NCBI GenBank assembly: GCA_018881555.1 | Contig: JACAXG010000008.1 | Span: 11,623,316 to 11,687,315, forward strand | Source: Amblyornis subalaris | Taxonomy: Eukaryota; Chordata; Aves; Passeriformes; Ptilonorhynchidae | Reading direction: 5' to 3' | Length of the DNA stretch: 64,000 nucleotides | Part shown: piece after piece, positions 1 to 12,855 of the stretch | How the letters are laid out: every line of letters begins with the position of its first letter | How positions within the stretch are numbered: the first letter of the stretch is position 1 | Position numbers and translations under genes: made by a program | The notes under the pieces: model-generated | Seen by the model: the letters and a program-made list of their open reading frames with translations, nothing else | The model's database searches: none | Told to the model about the DNA's origin: nothing

Positions 1-3000
1 GATGTATATAGAATAACAGGAACTACTGCATCTTTAAGGAAATCCTGAAGTCATCTTGTCCCTCTCCCTACCCAAAGGAAGGATCAGTTGTGTGTATGTT
101 CTTCTTTTTTGGTGTCCAGCTAACTTGTGTTTAGAGGTTTCTGTCACTAGCTGTCACAGGACTTCATCATCATTAGGGTTGTTAGGGAGGGCAAGAGAAC
201 AGATTCTTTCTCCTGGTATCTTACTTTTATCTTTCATGTTGCAGTGTAAGTCCATTTATATTTTTTTTTATCCCTGTCCACTGTGATACAGAGAACAGAC
301 TATTCCTTTTCACTTTGCAATGTTCTTTGTGTATTTGAAGACTGAGCATGGATGTGATCAATCTTCTTTCCTCTGGACTAGATGTTCTTTGTTGGTACAG
401 CCTCTCCCCTTGGGGACTGTATTTCCTAGACCTGGGGTTGTGTCTGTCTTCCTGAGTTTCTCCAAATGGTCAATGTCTTTCCTTAAGTGCATTTCTCTCA
501 GCCAGGCAGTTCTCTAGCTAAAGACCTCATGAGTACTGACTGATTAAAGCAGGATTTTAACTTTGGGGGTGTCTCAGGGCATCTTCTTGTTTATGCTTCC
601 CCATCCGCAGGTTTTGCAGAATCAGGAGTTTTTGCCTTGAGTTTAATGTGTGATCTCAGATCGTGATGCCTCTCTGTAGGTTTGTTGACATGGGCTTTAT
701 TTTTCATTCTGTACTTACACATTTCACCATCCCCTCTGAAAGAGCTTCTTATTTTTTCAGACTACTTTCCCAGTGTACTGGGATCACTTAAATTCCAGTC
801 CTTTCCTCTAGCACACTCATTTCCACTTGATCTATCCAGTCACTGAGATCATTAATGACAATATTTAATAGAATTAGCTCAAGGACAGGTTTCTGTGAGC
901 CATGCTTAATACATCCTCCCAAGCAGCATACCATTGATAACTATTCTTTTAATGTTCTCCAAACAGTGTCATGTTCAGCCTATAATGAGTTGTTCTAGGT
1001 GACTTTTCCCTAGCTTGCTTATGCAAATGTCTTGTGGAAAACTCTCAAAAGTTTTTTCTAAATCAAGCTACCTACACCTATGTTCTAGGTGACATTTTCA
1101 GAGTTTTCCACTCTGCTCTCGTTTGATTTCAGCTGCAAAACTGGACATATGTGGAGCCTGCTGTCCCAAGGCATGTGTTTATTTTTGGGTTTTACTAGAA
1201 TCCATTTTTCTTAGAAAAGTTGAAATTTTTAATGTGCGAGTGTATGCTCAGGAATGTGGATTACTTTGGTGCAAAACACGCTGTACATAGGTGATATGCA
1301 AGTTTTCCTTGTTCTAAGGTGCATTTTAATCTTGACCTGCAAGACTGTGTTCACAGCCTGATTTAAGTATTCTGCACTCACAGCCCTAAATCAGAGTTAT
1401 CCTCAAACACTTGGGTGCCAAGCATTCAAATCCAGCCTGGACCCAGTTTCAGCCCTGCAGGTTTTCTCTGTCATGGCTCCTATCTAAATCACAGCCTGTA
1501 AGGCTTTGGGGGCTAAGAGACAGCAAATTTTGCAGCTGAATTCAACAACATTTTGGCGACAAGGATGAATCCGAACAAGAGTCTGAGGAGACATTCAAGC
1601 TCATTTTTTATATGGAATAAGTGGGGATTTGAATTGCAGGTGAGTATTCTGGACCATTTCAGTATCACGATGCTTTCATGTGTGATTAAAATGTTTTTGT
1701 TAACATTTAAAAATCAAATAAGACATTTTCTGATAACTCCTTCTCCTTTCTTGGCCTTGTAATGAGCATATAATAAATTCAACAGCTGACGTCATGAGGA
1801 GCTATTGGATTTAAGCCCATCTCAACATGGAGATATTAGGATGCCTCCTGCACCTTTGTGTGTAATGAATGGATCTTAGTTATTATAAAGTGCTGCACAA
1901 CTTCACCTCTGCACANGGTGTTCAGCAAGCAATCCCCAGCAGAAAATGCCTGCTGTTTCCTAAGCCATGGGAAATGTTCTCTTACTCCATTAGCCTCGCT
2001 GCGCTTGCTTGGCTTTTCCCCTCACTCTCTCCAAAGAGGAGGGAAATGTACCTTTGCAACNACGCCAGCAAGAATTAGCCCAACTGTATTTTACAGGTAA
2101 ACTAACAAATAAGAGGAGAATCTGAGCAGCCCCCAGGGACTGAATTTGTTTGCTGCTGGGCCGTTCTATCTGCAGCTGGCATCGGTGGAAACCCGAGTGC
2201 TCCATTAAAAGTCGACAACCTCTGCTGGCTGGGGCACGGGGCAAACAGAGCCAGCCTGTTCTGCAGACAGACTGACGGCCTTTATCTCCCCCCACCCAGC
2301 TCGGGATGGGAAATGATGAGACTCTGAAACAAAAAGCTTGAAACTGGGACTCTCAGCTCTTACCCTGCAGCTGTTGTCCCAAGGAGGACTAGGGACACAA
2401 GGTTGCCTTCAGAGGCCATGTGAGAAATTCACTGAGTGCAATGCATTAAGTGAGGATTGGGGCTCGTCTGTAGGAATGGGGAATAATGCATGGTGCTGNT
2501 GTGGGCCCCGGGTAGTGACATGGGGGGTGTGCATTTGGAAATCNTTCCAAAATCTCAGGGATGGCATGGGTAAGGTACCAGTCTCAAAGTTGATGAGGAT
2601 GCTAGTATGTTATAGTGTTTACCCTTTCAGCCATGGCCATTTAAGCAGTAGCATTATTACCCTCTCACGCGCCCCAAGGAGAAGCTCAGGCCTACACTGT
2701 CCTGTAGTGTTTTCTTCCAGTAAATGTGACTGCTCAAATCACACCTTGATGCTCTGGTTGCTCACAAAGCAGTAAGTGGGGATATATGTGTCTTTGTCCC
2801 CTTGGTGCAGCAGGATTAGATTGCACCTCAAACACAAGAGGTTAGGGATGATTCATGTGAAATACACAGCATTTGATGTTTTCGTCTTTTCGAAAGACAG
2901 CCCTTCAGCCAGGGGACAGTGTGCCACACAGGAAGTACACTGGGCTTTGATGGTATCGTAGTCTGAAGGGAAATGCATGACAGTACTCCGAATGCAAGGG

Positions 3001-6000
3001 AAGTGGTCTTTCCACTCTGAGTTTGCAGATATTTGAGTGGTGAACTCATTGGTTCTCCCAAGCAGAACAAGTTATCTTTACCCCATCCTTGCTGCTTCTC
3101 TGTCCCTTTGTTCCACTGACTGTTTTTATCAGTAAAGCTCTTTGGTACAGCCAGCAAGTTGCTGTTTGTCATAGGCTTAAGGCCTTGGTTTTTTACTAAA
3201 TGCTGCTTTTTAAAATTTTGTTACTTGCTCTTTTCCTTTGCAGTCTGGGTATATGAGCTACTCAGCAGTAACACTGGAGTTTGGGGGCTGTTGGGGGTTT
3301 GTGCATAGTCCTGCTATCCTTTTACTTGTTATTTCTATCAGGCAATGTTATAAAATGTGTAAAGGGAGAGTTCCCCATATCAGCTGCCTTTTGTTCATCT
3401 TAATCTCTAGTCAGTGTGAGTGACCTTTAGATAACAGCCAAGATAGAAGTTTGTGCTCTAAAAGCTTGAATGTAGAAATGAATGCTGCAAATATCCTTTT
3501 GCTCTTAGCTTGCCACCCTGTGTTGGGTACATAGGTTGAATCATTATAATTACCTTTCGAAGGTAAAGGTGGTATCCCGTTCATGGGATTTTCAGAAGCA
3601 GTAGCCCTAAACCTACTCTTACAACAGCCAGAGTGAGTTTTATGGCTAACTTTAGGGGCAGGAGAGTGCCCACAGCGTGCAGCTGAGAGCCCAAACCAAG
3701 GTGCTGTACTGTATGGCTGCAGGAGTGACTTTGGTTGATCTCCAACAGAATCAGGGCATTTTCCCCTAATTTACAGGGATTTAACCTCTTATTTGTAGGA
3801 CATACTCTGATGTCTGTTCAATACTCTCTAAACCTCTCCTCACATAGGCAGTAAACTGGTGTTCATGCAGAGGAGGGGAAAAAGGAAGGGAAAACATCTG
3901 GGGAAGGTAGCACATGAGCACAGACCACTGAATGCATTTGGATGTTGTCTTTTGGTTATAGCTTTTGGGATAGCACTGAATGCCTAAGTTCTTAACTTTT
4001 TGTAGGTGTTTCTCAAGTGGGTGCGAAGGCTTCTGGTGAAGAGGGTGCTGGGAATAGGGAGCAGCAAAACTCTACAGTCACTTTTGGTTCTTGTATAGTT
4101 TGTGATTAGCTTTAGCATTTAAGCCCTTCTCCCTGCACCATGCACAGGTCCAAGCCTGCTGCTTGGCTTTGTGGCTTCTGAGACTTCAGAGGTGTTGAAG
4201 TGGGGGAAGAATTCCAGTGATCTGAATGTCACCAAGGATTTGGCACTCCTGCAATTCCCTTAGCAAGTCTCTCTGGCATGCGTGTCAGATATTTTCTGCT
4301 AGGTAAGTGGATCATGTATTTTTGGTCTTAATTTCAGCTACTTTGTGTCTGTCCCTTTCAGACTCCAGAAAAATTGCCCTGGGTGTCTCATGGTGTCCCA
4401 TCTCTAAACATTTTGGGTGATGCTTTTGGTTTGCACTGCTCTTTGCCTCCTGATTTGTGACCAATGCTTTTTCTCCCTTCCCTGCTTTTTCTAACATGCT
4501 TCTGGTCAAGAGATTTTGTTTCTTATAGCACCAGGAGCAGAGTTAGAGGCGGAAGCAATGCAAAACTCTGATATGTCCACATCTCTCTTCAATCTGTTTA
4601 TCTTCCGCAGAGGCCTGATAGTGAATGACGTTCATATAAACAGTGGGTGAAAGACCTGATGTGCACAGTTCAAACATCCTGTCATGGTCTGGGCACATGT
4701 ACCTGATTGAAAAATAAACACCTAACATGCATAAACATCTGAGGTGNTTTCCTGGGTAAAATTTCGTGTCTCTGTGCAATGTTTTTGGAAGACCTACAGT
4801 TCATTCTTCTATTTTCCCACCATAAGATATGACCTGGTTTTCATTCTGCTTCAAGCTGCTGGCTGTGACTTGATTGATGCTGAAGACAGGTTTATCTGAA
4901 TGCAAGTGCATATGATGTAACAAACAGTACTTCAGATAAACACTTAAATGCTTTTCTGTTTCCAGCAGTGATCTGCTAAACCATTTCACACAATTTAACC
5001 TGGTCTCTCCCCCTCAATACCCTTGAGGGAAAGGGCAGTGCTTCAGTCTAGAAAGCCAGGTAAGTAGGACCAGGCTGTCCTTTCAAATTCTGGAATCTTT
5101 ATTCTTGCAAATTTTTCAGGACCCAACTGGATAAAGTCACCAGGTCTGAACTAACTTTGCTTTCAGTAGAGGTTGGTGTTAGATGATTTCCCAATATCTT
5201 TACCAATCTGAGTGATTTTATGAATTTGTGTTAGATCTTGTGCAGCCATAGTTGAAATCAGGTGTGTTCATTCTGAAATTCCTGTAGCTTAACAGAAAGG
5301 CAGCAGAAGCTGTCAGTTTATCCCCTGGGAACTCTGCAGCTTTGGAGTTGGCCTCTGATTCTGCCAGAGAACAACTGAGGTGCAAGGACCTTCCCAACAC
5401 ATCACACTTTTTTTTAGAGCTGTTTGGAAGCTGATTCCCTGTGACGTGAAAATCCAACTGTGCCACTCTCAGGCTCTGAAAATTAACAAATTGGAAGTCG
5501 CTGGGAAAAGATGATGTGGACCTAAATAGGAGGAGTGAATGCATAGGGATGCTGTGGAAGGCTCTAACACCATCCTTAGATCAGTTTTCATTGCTGCTTC
5601 TTTGTGGTAGGTGCCTACAGTGAGATTTTTGACCTGAAGATCAGATTTTTTCAGGAACTGAGGGCATGCAACAGATAAATTGCTGGAAAAGNTGTGAACA
5701 GAAGGTGCAGTGAAACCCTTCTAAAGGTGTCATTTGTAGCAGTTGTGGTCTGGTTCCAGGTTCCAGCTGTGCACGGCGTTGGACAGTCCTGAACATCAGT
5801 GGTGCTGCTGTGGTGGATTCTCTGTGCTGGGCCTGTGAGGATAAAACTGATCCAGCATGAATGGCTGGGAAGTTGCTGACCATGTGCAGTGGTTTCACTG
5901 CACTCGTCTGGCTGGAGGGACATGGCAGAGCTGTGTTTCCAGAGGAGTATTCCCTTTCACAAGAGGAGGATATGCGCTCTCCAGTACTGCTCAGAGGACA

Positions 6001-7400
6001 GACCTTGTGGCAAAGACCTTCAAAGTTTGTGCTTTCTCCTGCGTCTGGGGAGGAAGAGGGCAAACCCACTTCAGGGGCTGCTGATGCCAGAGGAGATCAG
6101 GCTTCGAGCCTGAAACTCCTCAGTGACAACTGTTTTAGCCTGTAAGAAGGCTTGGTGAGATCCCTGGTAGAGACTTACATGTGCAGTTGGCAGTTTTGTC
6201 TACAAAGTTTGTTTTTACTATGAGCTGCATTGTGCATGCTGTTCATCCCTAGCTGTCTCTTTGCCCTCCTGCTATCCTCAGCTCTTTTCAGAAACCCTAG
6301 ATTTATCACTCTTGGATTGTCTGTCTTGTTCTGGCTTTTAAAAATAAAAGCTTTTCAAAGGGCCTTTGGAACAGGCTGTGTTATTTTTGGCTCAGGCTCT
6401 TAGTGACACTCATTGCAGAATTAAAACTTCTAATTAGAGAGCAAAAAAAAATGCATGGGAAGGAAAACACATCGCTGCAAAATTAAGGTGGATATTTTAA
6501 TTGCCCCAGAGGCACGGAATTGCAGTCCACTGCAGAGTTTGCTCTGCCACAGAAGATCACTGGAGAAAATGATTACTGTTTTCCGTAAGTAATCTAGAAC
6601 CTTTTAATTTCAAAAGCTCAAACAAACATCTCTGCCAAGATACTTGAATGCTGCCTGAGTTTGATGCAAATGTCCTAATAAGAACCATTTAAAATTTACA
6701 CACATGATGTTGGGAGGGTGATACAGTGGGAGAAAGTAGTAACTAAGGATGGTGAGGGAAAAAATTGTTGTAATAAAACAATGCATGCAATGGAATTAGA
6801 AATGCAGATGACCTCTATGACCTTGGATTTTTTGAGTGATTCATTTCTCCTGTGCAAACTTCTTGAAAATTGCTTTGAGGTCATCTGCCATCAGGCTCTG
6901 CACGAAGGGACGTGTCTGTAGAAATTCACGTGGGCGCCTTCCCGGTTTAGGTGGGTGCTGCCTGATGCTTCTGTCGTGTGCATGCTTGGCCCTGGTCAAG
7001 CCCTCAGTTCTTTCCATAGTCCTTTCCAGCGGGGCAGGGTGGGGGTTTTGTGCTGGTCGGTGTTTGTGTGTTTTTGTGTCTGCCAGAACCCCTGCAAGGT
7101 CCCCGTTGTGCTCTGCAAAGCTGTTTTGAGGGGAGAGGAAAAAGAAACAGAGAAAAGGAGATGATTGACAGTAGCCCTTTAGATTTCTGTTGTTAATGCA
7201 CCAGTAATAAGATAAGGCTTATCTTTAAATGTTCATGGAATCGAGACTTTGATGGAAACAGGCTTTTGGGTTAATATATTTTTTATAGATAAAGCAGAAT
7301 GAAATGAATAGACCAGGGGAACATACAGCATTTAGAGAAAGACATATTTTTCGTTTAAATCTCTCTCCTGGCATGCTGTCTGTGAGCACGTGACACTCAC
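1..7400. other. Gene-poor stretch, no convincing gene
   Basis: I found no coding segment that I would defend here. The open frames are short and lack biased composition. Isolated splice-like pairs exist, for example an excellent acceptor before 2721 with a donor after 2771, and a good donor at 1640, but none forms a consistent series. The GC content is moderate and there is no interspersed repeat that I recognise. The stretch is best described as intergenic or intronic DNA. Confidence 0.6.
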
Positions 7401-7459
7401 CTATAAATGGTGTGTTTGTAAACACACACTCGGCGCGTGTGTTTGGGGGGATAGGGGGC
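7401..7459 (-). CDS. Candidate minus-strand exon, unknown protein
   Basis: Read on the minus strand, a pyrimidine-rich run ending in CCTTTCAG precedes this 59-base segment, and it is followed by a near-perfect donor, TATAG|GTGAGTGTC. In one frame it reads PPIPPNTRAECVFTNTPFI, and the flanking bases keep the frame open for longer on both sides (one extra base at each end). A CpG-dense patch lies inside (7430-7440). I see no neighbouring minus-strand exon of similar quality, so this may be a lone coding or non-coding exon or a chance pairing. I do not recognise the peptide. Two of the three frames are open, which weakens the frame choice. Confidence 0.2.
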
Positions 7460-8839
7460 CTGAAAGGGGTGTTACTGGGCTGAGAGGCTGCTGAGTGAGA
7501 TGAAATCTGCCAGTTGAGATGAAAAATCTCGCCTTCTGTCCCTCCACTTCCCTTCAAGTCCAGCTTTTGGCGGGTCGGTAAATGTGAACAGATAAGAGTT
7601 TGCAATGCAGAGATTTTGCCTCCCCCATGCTCTGACATGAAAAACGAGTTGCGTGCCAGGTCCTTGGAGGCGTTCGGGCAGCAAAGTTGTGTTGTTTGAG
7701 CTGCACAGGGGGAGTTTGGGATGTTGTAGTCATTAATGCATTTCAGCTCAAGCCCTTTGGATGGTCTGTTTTGCATATTTGCACATTTGGGTGAAATTAT
7801 CTCGCAACCGTGCGTAGTACAGTGTCTGGGAGGGCCGTGCCAAGGGGACAGAGCCTCCTCGCAGAGAAGAGCTGCAGCATCTGGGACTTGGACCCCAGAC
7901 CACTTGGTTGGTGGTTTTCAGTTGCGTGTTTACATCACAATTGTTGAATTTTATCTACCCAGCTCCATCCCTCTCTTTTATACCTCTTCAGTGAGGAGTC
8001 ACCTGTCCTTCCTTGTGTCCCCTGCCTGTGAACCCCTGCACTGCAGCCCCAGCCATCTGAGCAATGCAAGTCCTGGACTCGAGATGATCTCTCCCTCTCA
8101 GGATGTGCTGACATAGCCCCAGCATCTTACCAGATCTTACAAGATATCACTGTAAATGGCTGCTAGAGCATCTCATGGAATTGCTGGTAAGTGTCGCCTG
8201 GCAAGTGAGCGGCACAGCAGGGAGAAGAAGGTTCCAGAGTCTTTGAAGAGAGACAAAAGGGTCTAAACCTTTAATTCAGATCAACCTGGGAGAGCAAGGG
8301 ACACACATTTTAATTTGATTACACCAAACCTTCAGTGTGGTTATGCCAAATTGGGGCTTTGATTTCTCTTGTGAGATCTCTTCAGCTTGGCCCAGGGTTT
8401 TGCTTGTTTTAAGGGGTTTGAAAGTCAGACCTTGAAAACATAGGGTAAAAGCTTTGGTTCTTTCAAAATTGGTAGCAGAAATCTGACAGTGTCATTAGGG
8501 TTGGCATCAAAGCCAGGCAAACCATTTTTCAAGGAGTGCTTTTGCATGGAACGGGCTACAAGTGTAGTAGGGTACAAATTCCTCATGTAATTTATCATTT
8601 CTGTTTATTTCAGCCTTTCACCAAGTGGTAGGCTCTGGGCTCTGACTTCCTGAGCTTGCTTATCCCTGTATGTGGTATCCCTGCATTTAGCTGGGTGAGC
8701 ATATCTGTGCTTGTGGGCACCTGTCACAGGTGCCAGTATTTGCACAACACTGAAATTTGCTTCCCTTGGACAATTTTCATGGGTTTTGGTTAATTAGGAA
8801 CCAAATGCATTTTAGAAACCTGATGTATGTTGGCTAGAA
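7460..8839. other. Non-coding stretch
   Basis: No gene is seen. An excellent acceptor (TTTATTTCAG just before 8615) and a donor near 8693 bracket a segment with stops in all three frames, so at most it could be a non-coding exon. Confidence 0.5.
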
Positions 8840-8970
8840 CGTATTTGTGTAGCTCACAGACCTCTATATTTAATTAACATAAAACAACTGTCTTGAATCT
8901 CAGAAGCTATCTAGTTGCAATTAGTTCTTGTTTGCTAATTAATTACCAATGGATGATTAAAGACTTGTTT
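8840..8970. promoter_or_regulatory. AT-rich homeodomain-site cluster, possible conserved enhancer
   Basis: Within about 100 bases there are a TTAATTAA, a CAATTAG, and a CTAATTAATTACC followed closely by GGATGATTAAAG. Such dense TAAT-core clusters in otherwise unique vertebrate DNA are typical of developmental enhancers. Only the motif density is seen; conservation and activity are inferred. Confidence 0.25.
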
Positions 8971-10169
8971 ACTGAGGTTTAGCAGCTATCAAGACACACA
9001 TCTAGTACTCAGGGGATTTACTATGCGGGAACTGGATTGTTGAATTAAATTCTTATTGGAGACCTTTAAACTGTGACTGAAGAAAGCTGCTCTGCCAATG
9101 GAGTTTCCTCCAACAGCTCACCCGTGTCCTCCTGGTCCTGCTCCCAGGGGGAGCGTTGCTCTTAATGGCAGGGGAGGTTAAGTAGGTACTCCTGACTCAC
9201 TGGGTTAGTAACTTGTTTCCTTCTGCACATTAAAGGTGAGGAAAACCAGGATCTCAGGCCTTGGCTGTGTTGGTAGAGCAGCGCTGCTCACACACAGTCC
9301 CAAATACTGTCTGTCGTGTCTGACAGTCGTGTTGCACCTTTGTCTCTTTGTGGATGCTCATCACACGTTGGTCCAAGCAGACAGCCATTAATAGAGTCTT
9401 GCTCTGTTGAGATTTGTTTGCAAACTGGCTTTTGCTTCTGCATGTAAGCATTTGGTTTTGCTTCTTTTGACAATTTGCTGGGTGGTTTTGTTGAATTGTT
9501 TTAGGTCTGTGGGTTTGTTTCAGATTTCAGATTCAGTGTTTATGGACTATTTGGTCACCAAAACCCCGAGTTTCTGCTCACCATTTGATGGATGAGAACA
9601 AGATTTATGGTGGCAATTAGCGGCTTTTTTGGGTAACCAGACTGAAGAGGCTTGAGAAGGTGGCGTGCTCACTGCCTTCTCAAAGCCAAGCTCTTGAGGT
9701 GCCTGGAGATGTGCAACCATCATTGCTCACTGCTTCTGAGAACCCTGCCCTGCACGTCGGGCATAAAACTACAAAAGAGAAAGTTAAACACTGATACTCA
9801 CACAGAAGCTTTTGGGTTTGCCACAGAGGGTTTCTTCCTGCAGATTGGCGTGAAAAAAAGCATGCAGGTGCTNGTGAATAATAAGGGACAGGAATGTCTG
9901 CTGCTTTATGAGAGCAACAATTCAGAGTTTGGAGGGCTGGCTTTAAAAGCTCTCTGCAGGATCTTTAGCCTCTCTGTCAAGGACTGCTCTTCATTTTGGT
10001 TTTGAGATAGTAGGTCATGAAAGGAGGTAGGAGACCAGCAAGGGTGCTGGGAGTTTCTACATGGAGACAAGCCTGGTAGGATTTCATGGAACAATTTTAT
10101 CCATTCTTTCATTTTCTCTTGTGCTTTCCTTATTTATAAGCCTGGGGTTTGGATTGCTTTTCTCCAGAC

Positions 10170-10309
10170 TCCCTCACTAAGCGGAGCTGGCAGGGAAAAA
10201 AAAAATCAGAGAGAATGAGCAACTGTGGCAGAAAAGTGATTAAAAAGAATAATTAGCATTTGCCCCTGATAAATGAGCAAAGCCATTAATTAGACTGATT
10301 TACTCCCGG
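10170..10309. promoter_or_regulatory. AT-rich island, possible conserved non-coding element
   Basis: This is unique, AT-rich sequence without open frames. It carries AATAATTAGCATTTGCCCC and CCATTAATTAGACTGATTTA, with several TAATTA cores, and lies directly next to a long pyrimidine tract. Its texture differs from the flanks and resembles vertebrate ultraconserved-type elements. That is judged by eye only. Confidence 0.3.
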
Positions 10310-10360
10310 CTTTTTTTTTTTCCTTCTCCCTTTCCTCTCTTTTTTTTTTCCCCCCTCTTT
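10310..10360 (+). repeat. 51-bp uninterrupted pyrimidine tract
   Basis: Every base from 10310 to 10360 is C or T, including a run of ten or more T and a C6 block. Pure polypyrimidine/polypurine tracts of this length can form triplex DNA in vitro. A second pyrimidine-rich stretch (about 10566-10615) containing a TCC repeat follows about 200 bases downstream. Confidence 0.9.
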
Positions 10361-10571
10361 ATCAAATGGCAGCGCCGTGACTGCCCCTTTGGTACGTTTT
10401 CATCAGCTTTTCACCAGTTGTCAGAGCTAACACCCTCCTTTCCTGGAGCCCAAGCAGCCTCTTGTAGCTAATGGATATGGAATGCAGCCAGAGCTGATAG
10501 CTGCTAGATCTCCACTGGCTTACAGGTGTTTCCATCATTACTGGCGTATTATCTGCCACTGGGTCCCCTTC

Positions 10572-10591
10572 TTCCTCCTCCTCCTCCTCCT
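10572..10591 (+). repeat. (TCC)n microsatellite
   Basis: About six tandem TCC units lie inside a longer pyrimidine-rich stretch that ends near 10615. Confidence 0.85.
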
Positions 10592-10699
10592 CTTCTCTTT
10601 TCTCTCTGTTTTCACCCTTCTTTGCCGTGTTCTAGAAGTAATTACAGTTTATAAAAAAAAAAAAGGCTGGCAGATTTTTAAGAATTTTATTTTATGCAA

Positions 10700-10960
10700 C
10701 ACGATGTCCCGGTGATCAAATCAATTTCTTTTTTTGGCACAGTGACAAACAGCGATGCTGCTGCTGTCGCCTGTTTGAATGTAATTACCAGGATGAAAGG
10801 GAGAATTTTAATTAAGACAATTTCCCCCCCACACCTTCTTCCCTCCCCCTTATTCAAATAATGAGCTGGGGGCTGTGGTTTTTTAGTGTTGTCTTTTTTT
10901 TTTAATATGTGCTTTTTTATTAAGAAATACTAGTAATCATCAGACTATTGCATATTATAT
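10700..10960. promoter_or_regulatory. Possible conserved non-coding element
   Basis: Unique AT-rich sequence with GTAATTACCAGG, TTTTAATTAAGACAA and ATTCAAATAATGAGC motifs. It is interrupted by C7-C8 runs at about 10824 and 10972 and by a T-rich run. No frame is open. It continues the texture of 10170-10309, so the two may be one regulatory block split by low-complexity DNA. Confidence 0.3.
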
Positions 10961-12832
10961 CATGACTATGTTCCCCCCCCACACCCTTATGAGAGCTGGC
11001 TGAAGGCTTGGGTATGTGCAGAATGGGAAAATGATACATTCACAGTCTCAAATGGGGGCTTGGCACTTTACAAGCCAATATGAGCATAAAAGTCCTTGTT
11101 TCAAATCTTAAATGGTGCAAATGGGATTGCTGGCATGTATATGGTGCTTGGAGCCTTTTGTGATTAATTATTATGTGCATTCCTGTAATACCCAGAGGTC
11201 AAATTCTTCATGCAGTTTAGAGCCCTGGAAGCAGAGACAGGCCCGAGTGGCTGCCTTGGAGCCAAATGCCACAGAAACATCACAACATCTGGATTTGACC
11301 TTCATTCTTTAGACTCAGCTCTAATTTAGGGAGATATTGGAATTGTGTGCTGGGCAATGGGTAAGAGAAAGGTGCTTCTGGGGTAGAAGGAAGAACAAAG
11401 TTGCTGGCAAAGGGCAGATGTGAAATGAAATGGGAGAAGAATGTGCTGGGCTTTTTTGGAAGGAACTGGTAGCAGGCTGGGGAGAAGTAAATGGCAATTG
11501 GAGCTGGAAAATGAAGGAACAAGACTTTATCTGGAATGAGCTTTACTTATAAGGTTGAAGCAAGTTCAAATGGATATTTCTTAGGAGCCTCTGGCATGGG
11601 AGGTGCATTGGCAGTGGATTTTGCAAGTAAAGACCATCAGTTAGAGTTAAGGCTTGTGGGGAGGATGTGAGGTGCTGAGCTAAAGATTTTGAGGGGTGGT
11701 CAAACAAATTCCCTAATCATTCTGTCCAGGCGAGTCTTAATTTCTATCTTGCAGGTGTGCATGCTGGGGAAGATTTTAACTGGCTGTTGCCTTGGAGGGA
11801 CATGTTACCCTGCAGTTCTGACACCTCTGTGCTCCTGAGTCTCACCACCATTTGCACAGTCATACAGAGGTCAAGTTCTCTGGGACTGTCCCAGAATGCA
11901 CAGGCAGGAATATGGAGAGGAATTTTCCTTTTTTTTTTTTTGTGGGGAGGTCAGAGAACACCTTCCGTGTCCTGCTGAGATTTGCCCCTCTCTGGGTTCA
12001 CCCCATACCATGCATCACAAACCCCCTCTGCCTTCAGACACAGGCAGGGCATCCTCTGCAGCCTGGCCACGCAGGTCTGTTAGCAATCCGGAGTGGCTGG
12101 TTCAGGGTAATTCAAACTGCCTCCTTCCCCCAGGGCAGGACACACACTGCCTCCAAAATATGCTTTTTACCCTGCAGCCTTGGGACCAGGGCGCTGCCAT
12201 TACTTGGGACTGAAATTAGGTCTTCAAAGGGTTGGTGTTGGAAGGGGCTACAAAGAGGAAATTCATTTCCCAGATGTGTTTTTGAAGCATGTCTCGTGTC
12301 AGCGGAAGGTAATTTAGACCGACCTGTGTTCTTGGCTTCCCAGAAAAACTGCAAGTTTATGTGCAAGTTCCTTGGCTGAGCAGTCTGTGGCAAGCACCCA
12401 GATCAGGGCTGGTCCCCAGGCTTCACCCTGCCTTCCTGGGCATCACTTCAGCCATGACGTGAAGATTGCTGGACAAATAGGAAAACCTGAAGAGCAAGGT
12501 AGGTGCCTGCCAAAAAATGAAGGCAACAAGCTCTGTTTGGGTCTCTTCACTCATTCAGTGATACTCAGAGGGGTCACAGCTCTGCCTCCCACCTCTCCTG
12601 TCTCGCCAGCTGCCATGGAGCACTGGAGCTCAGGCATTCGGGCAGAGCTGGTTGAAACAGCTGAAAAAAAGGAACTGGTAGAACTTGAACCTTGGCTGAA
12701 TGGCTGCCCTTGTCCTCTGCAAAGAAACCATTCCTGCTTATAAAGTCCATGAGCTTACACCTGTGTTTTCAAGTCCAAAGGGGAAACTTTTCCTCTCTAT
12801 TCCTTGCTGAGTGAGTTGGGGGATAGGTGAGC

Positions 12833-12855
12833 TGTGGTGTGGGGTGTGGGGTGTG
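12833..12855 (+). repeat. Short GTGTGGG-type tandem repeat
   Basis: About three imperfect copies of a GTGTGGG unit. Confidence 0.7.

Noticed and set aside
1535..1639. Possible exon ending at a perfect CAG|GTGAGT donor
   Set aside because: The acceptor is poor, and the protein-like reading GDKDESEQESEETFK lies in a frame that stops before the donor.
2721..2771. Exon-like segment with strong acceptor and donor
   Set aside because: Only one frame is open, with a hydrophobic/Cys-rich reading, and it has no compatible neighbour within many kilobases.
12225..12260. Possible CR1 fragment (GTTGGAAGGGGC)
   Set aside because: Only a dozen bases match and the expected downstream phrases are absent.
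12452..12498. Exon-like segment reading HDVKIAGQIGKPEEQ
   Set aside because: The splice sites are reasonable, but it is isolated, short and of a phase unlike the rest. Kept only as a remark.
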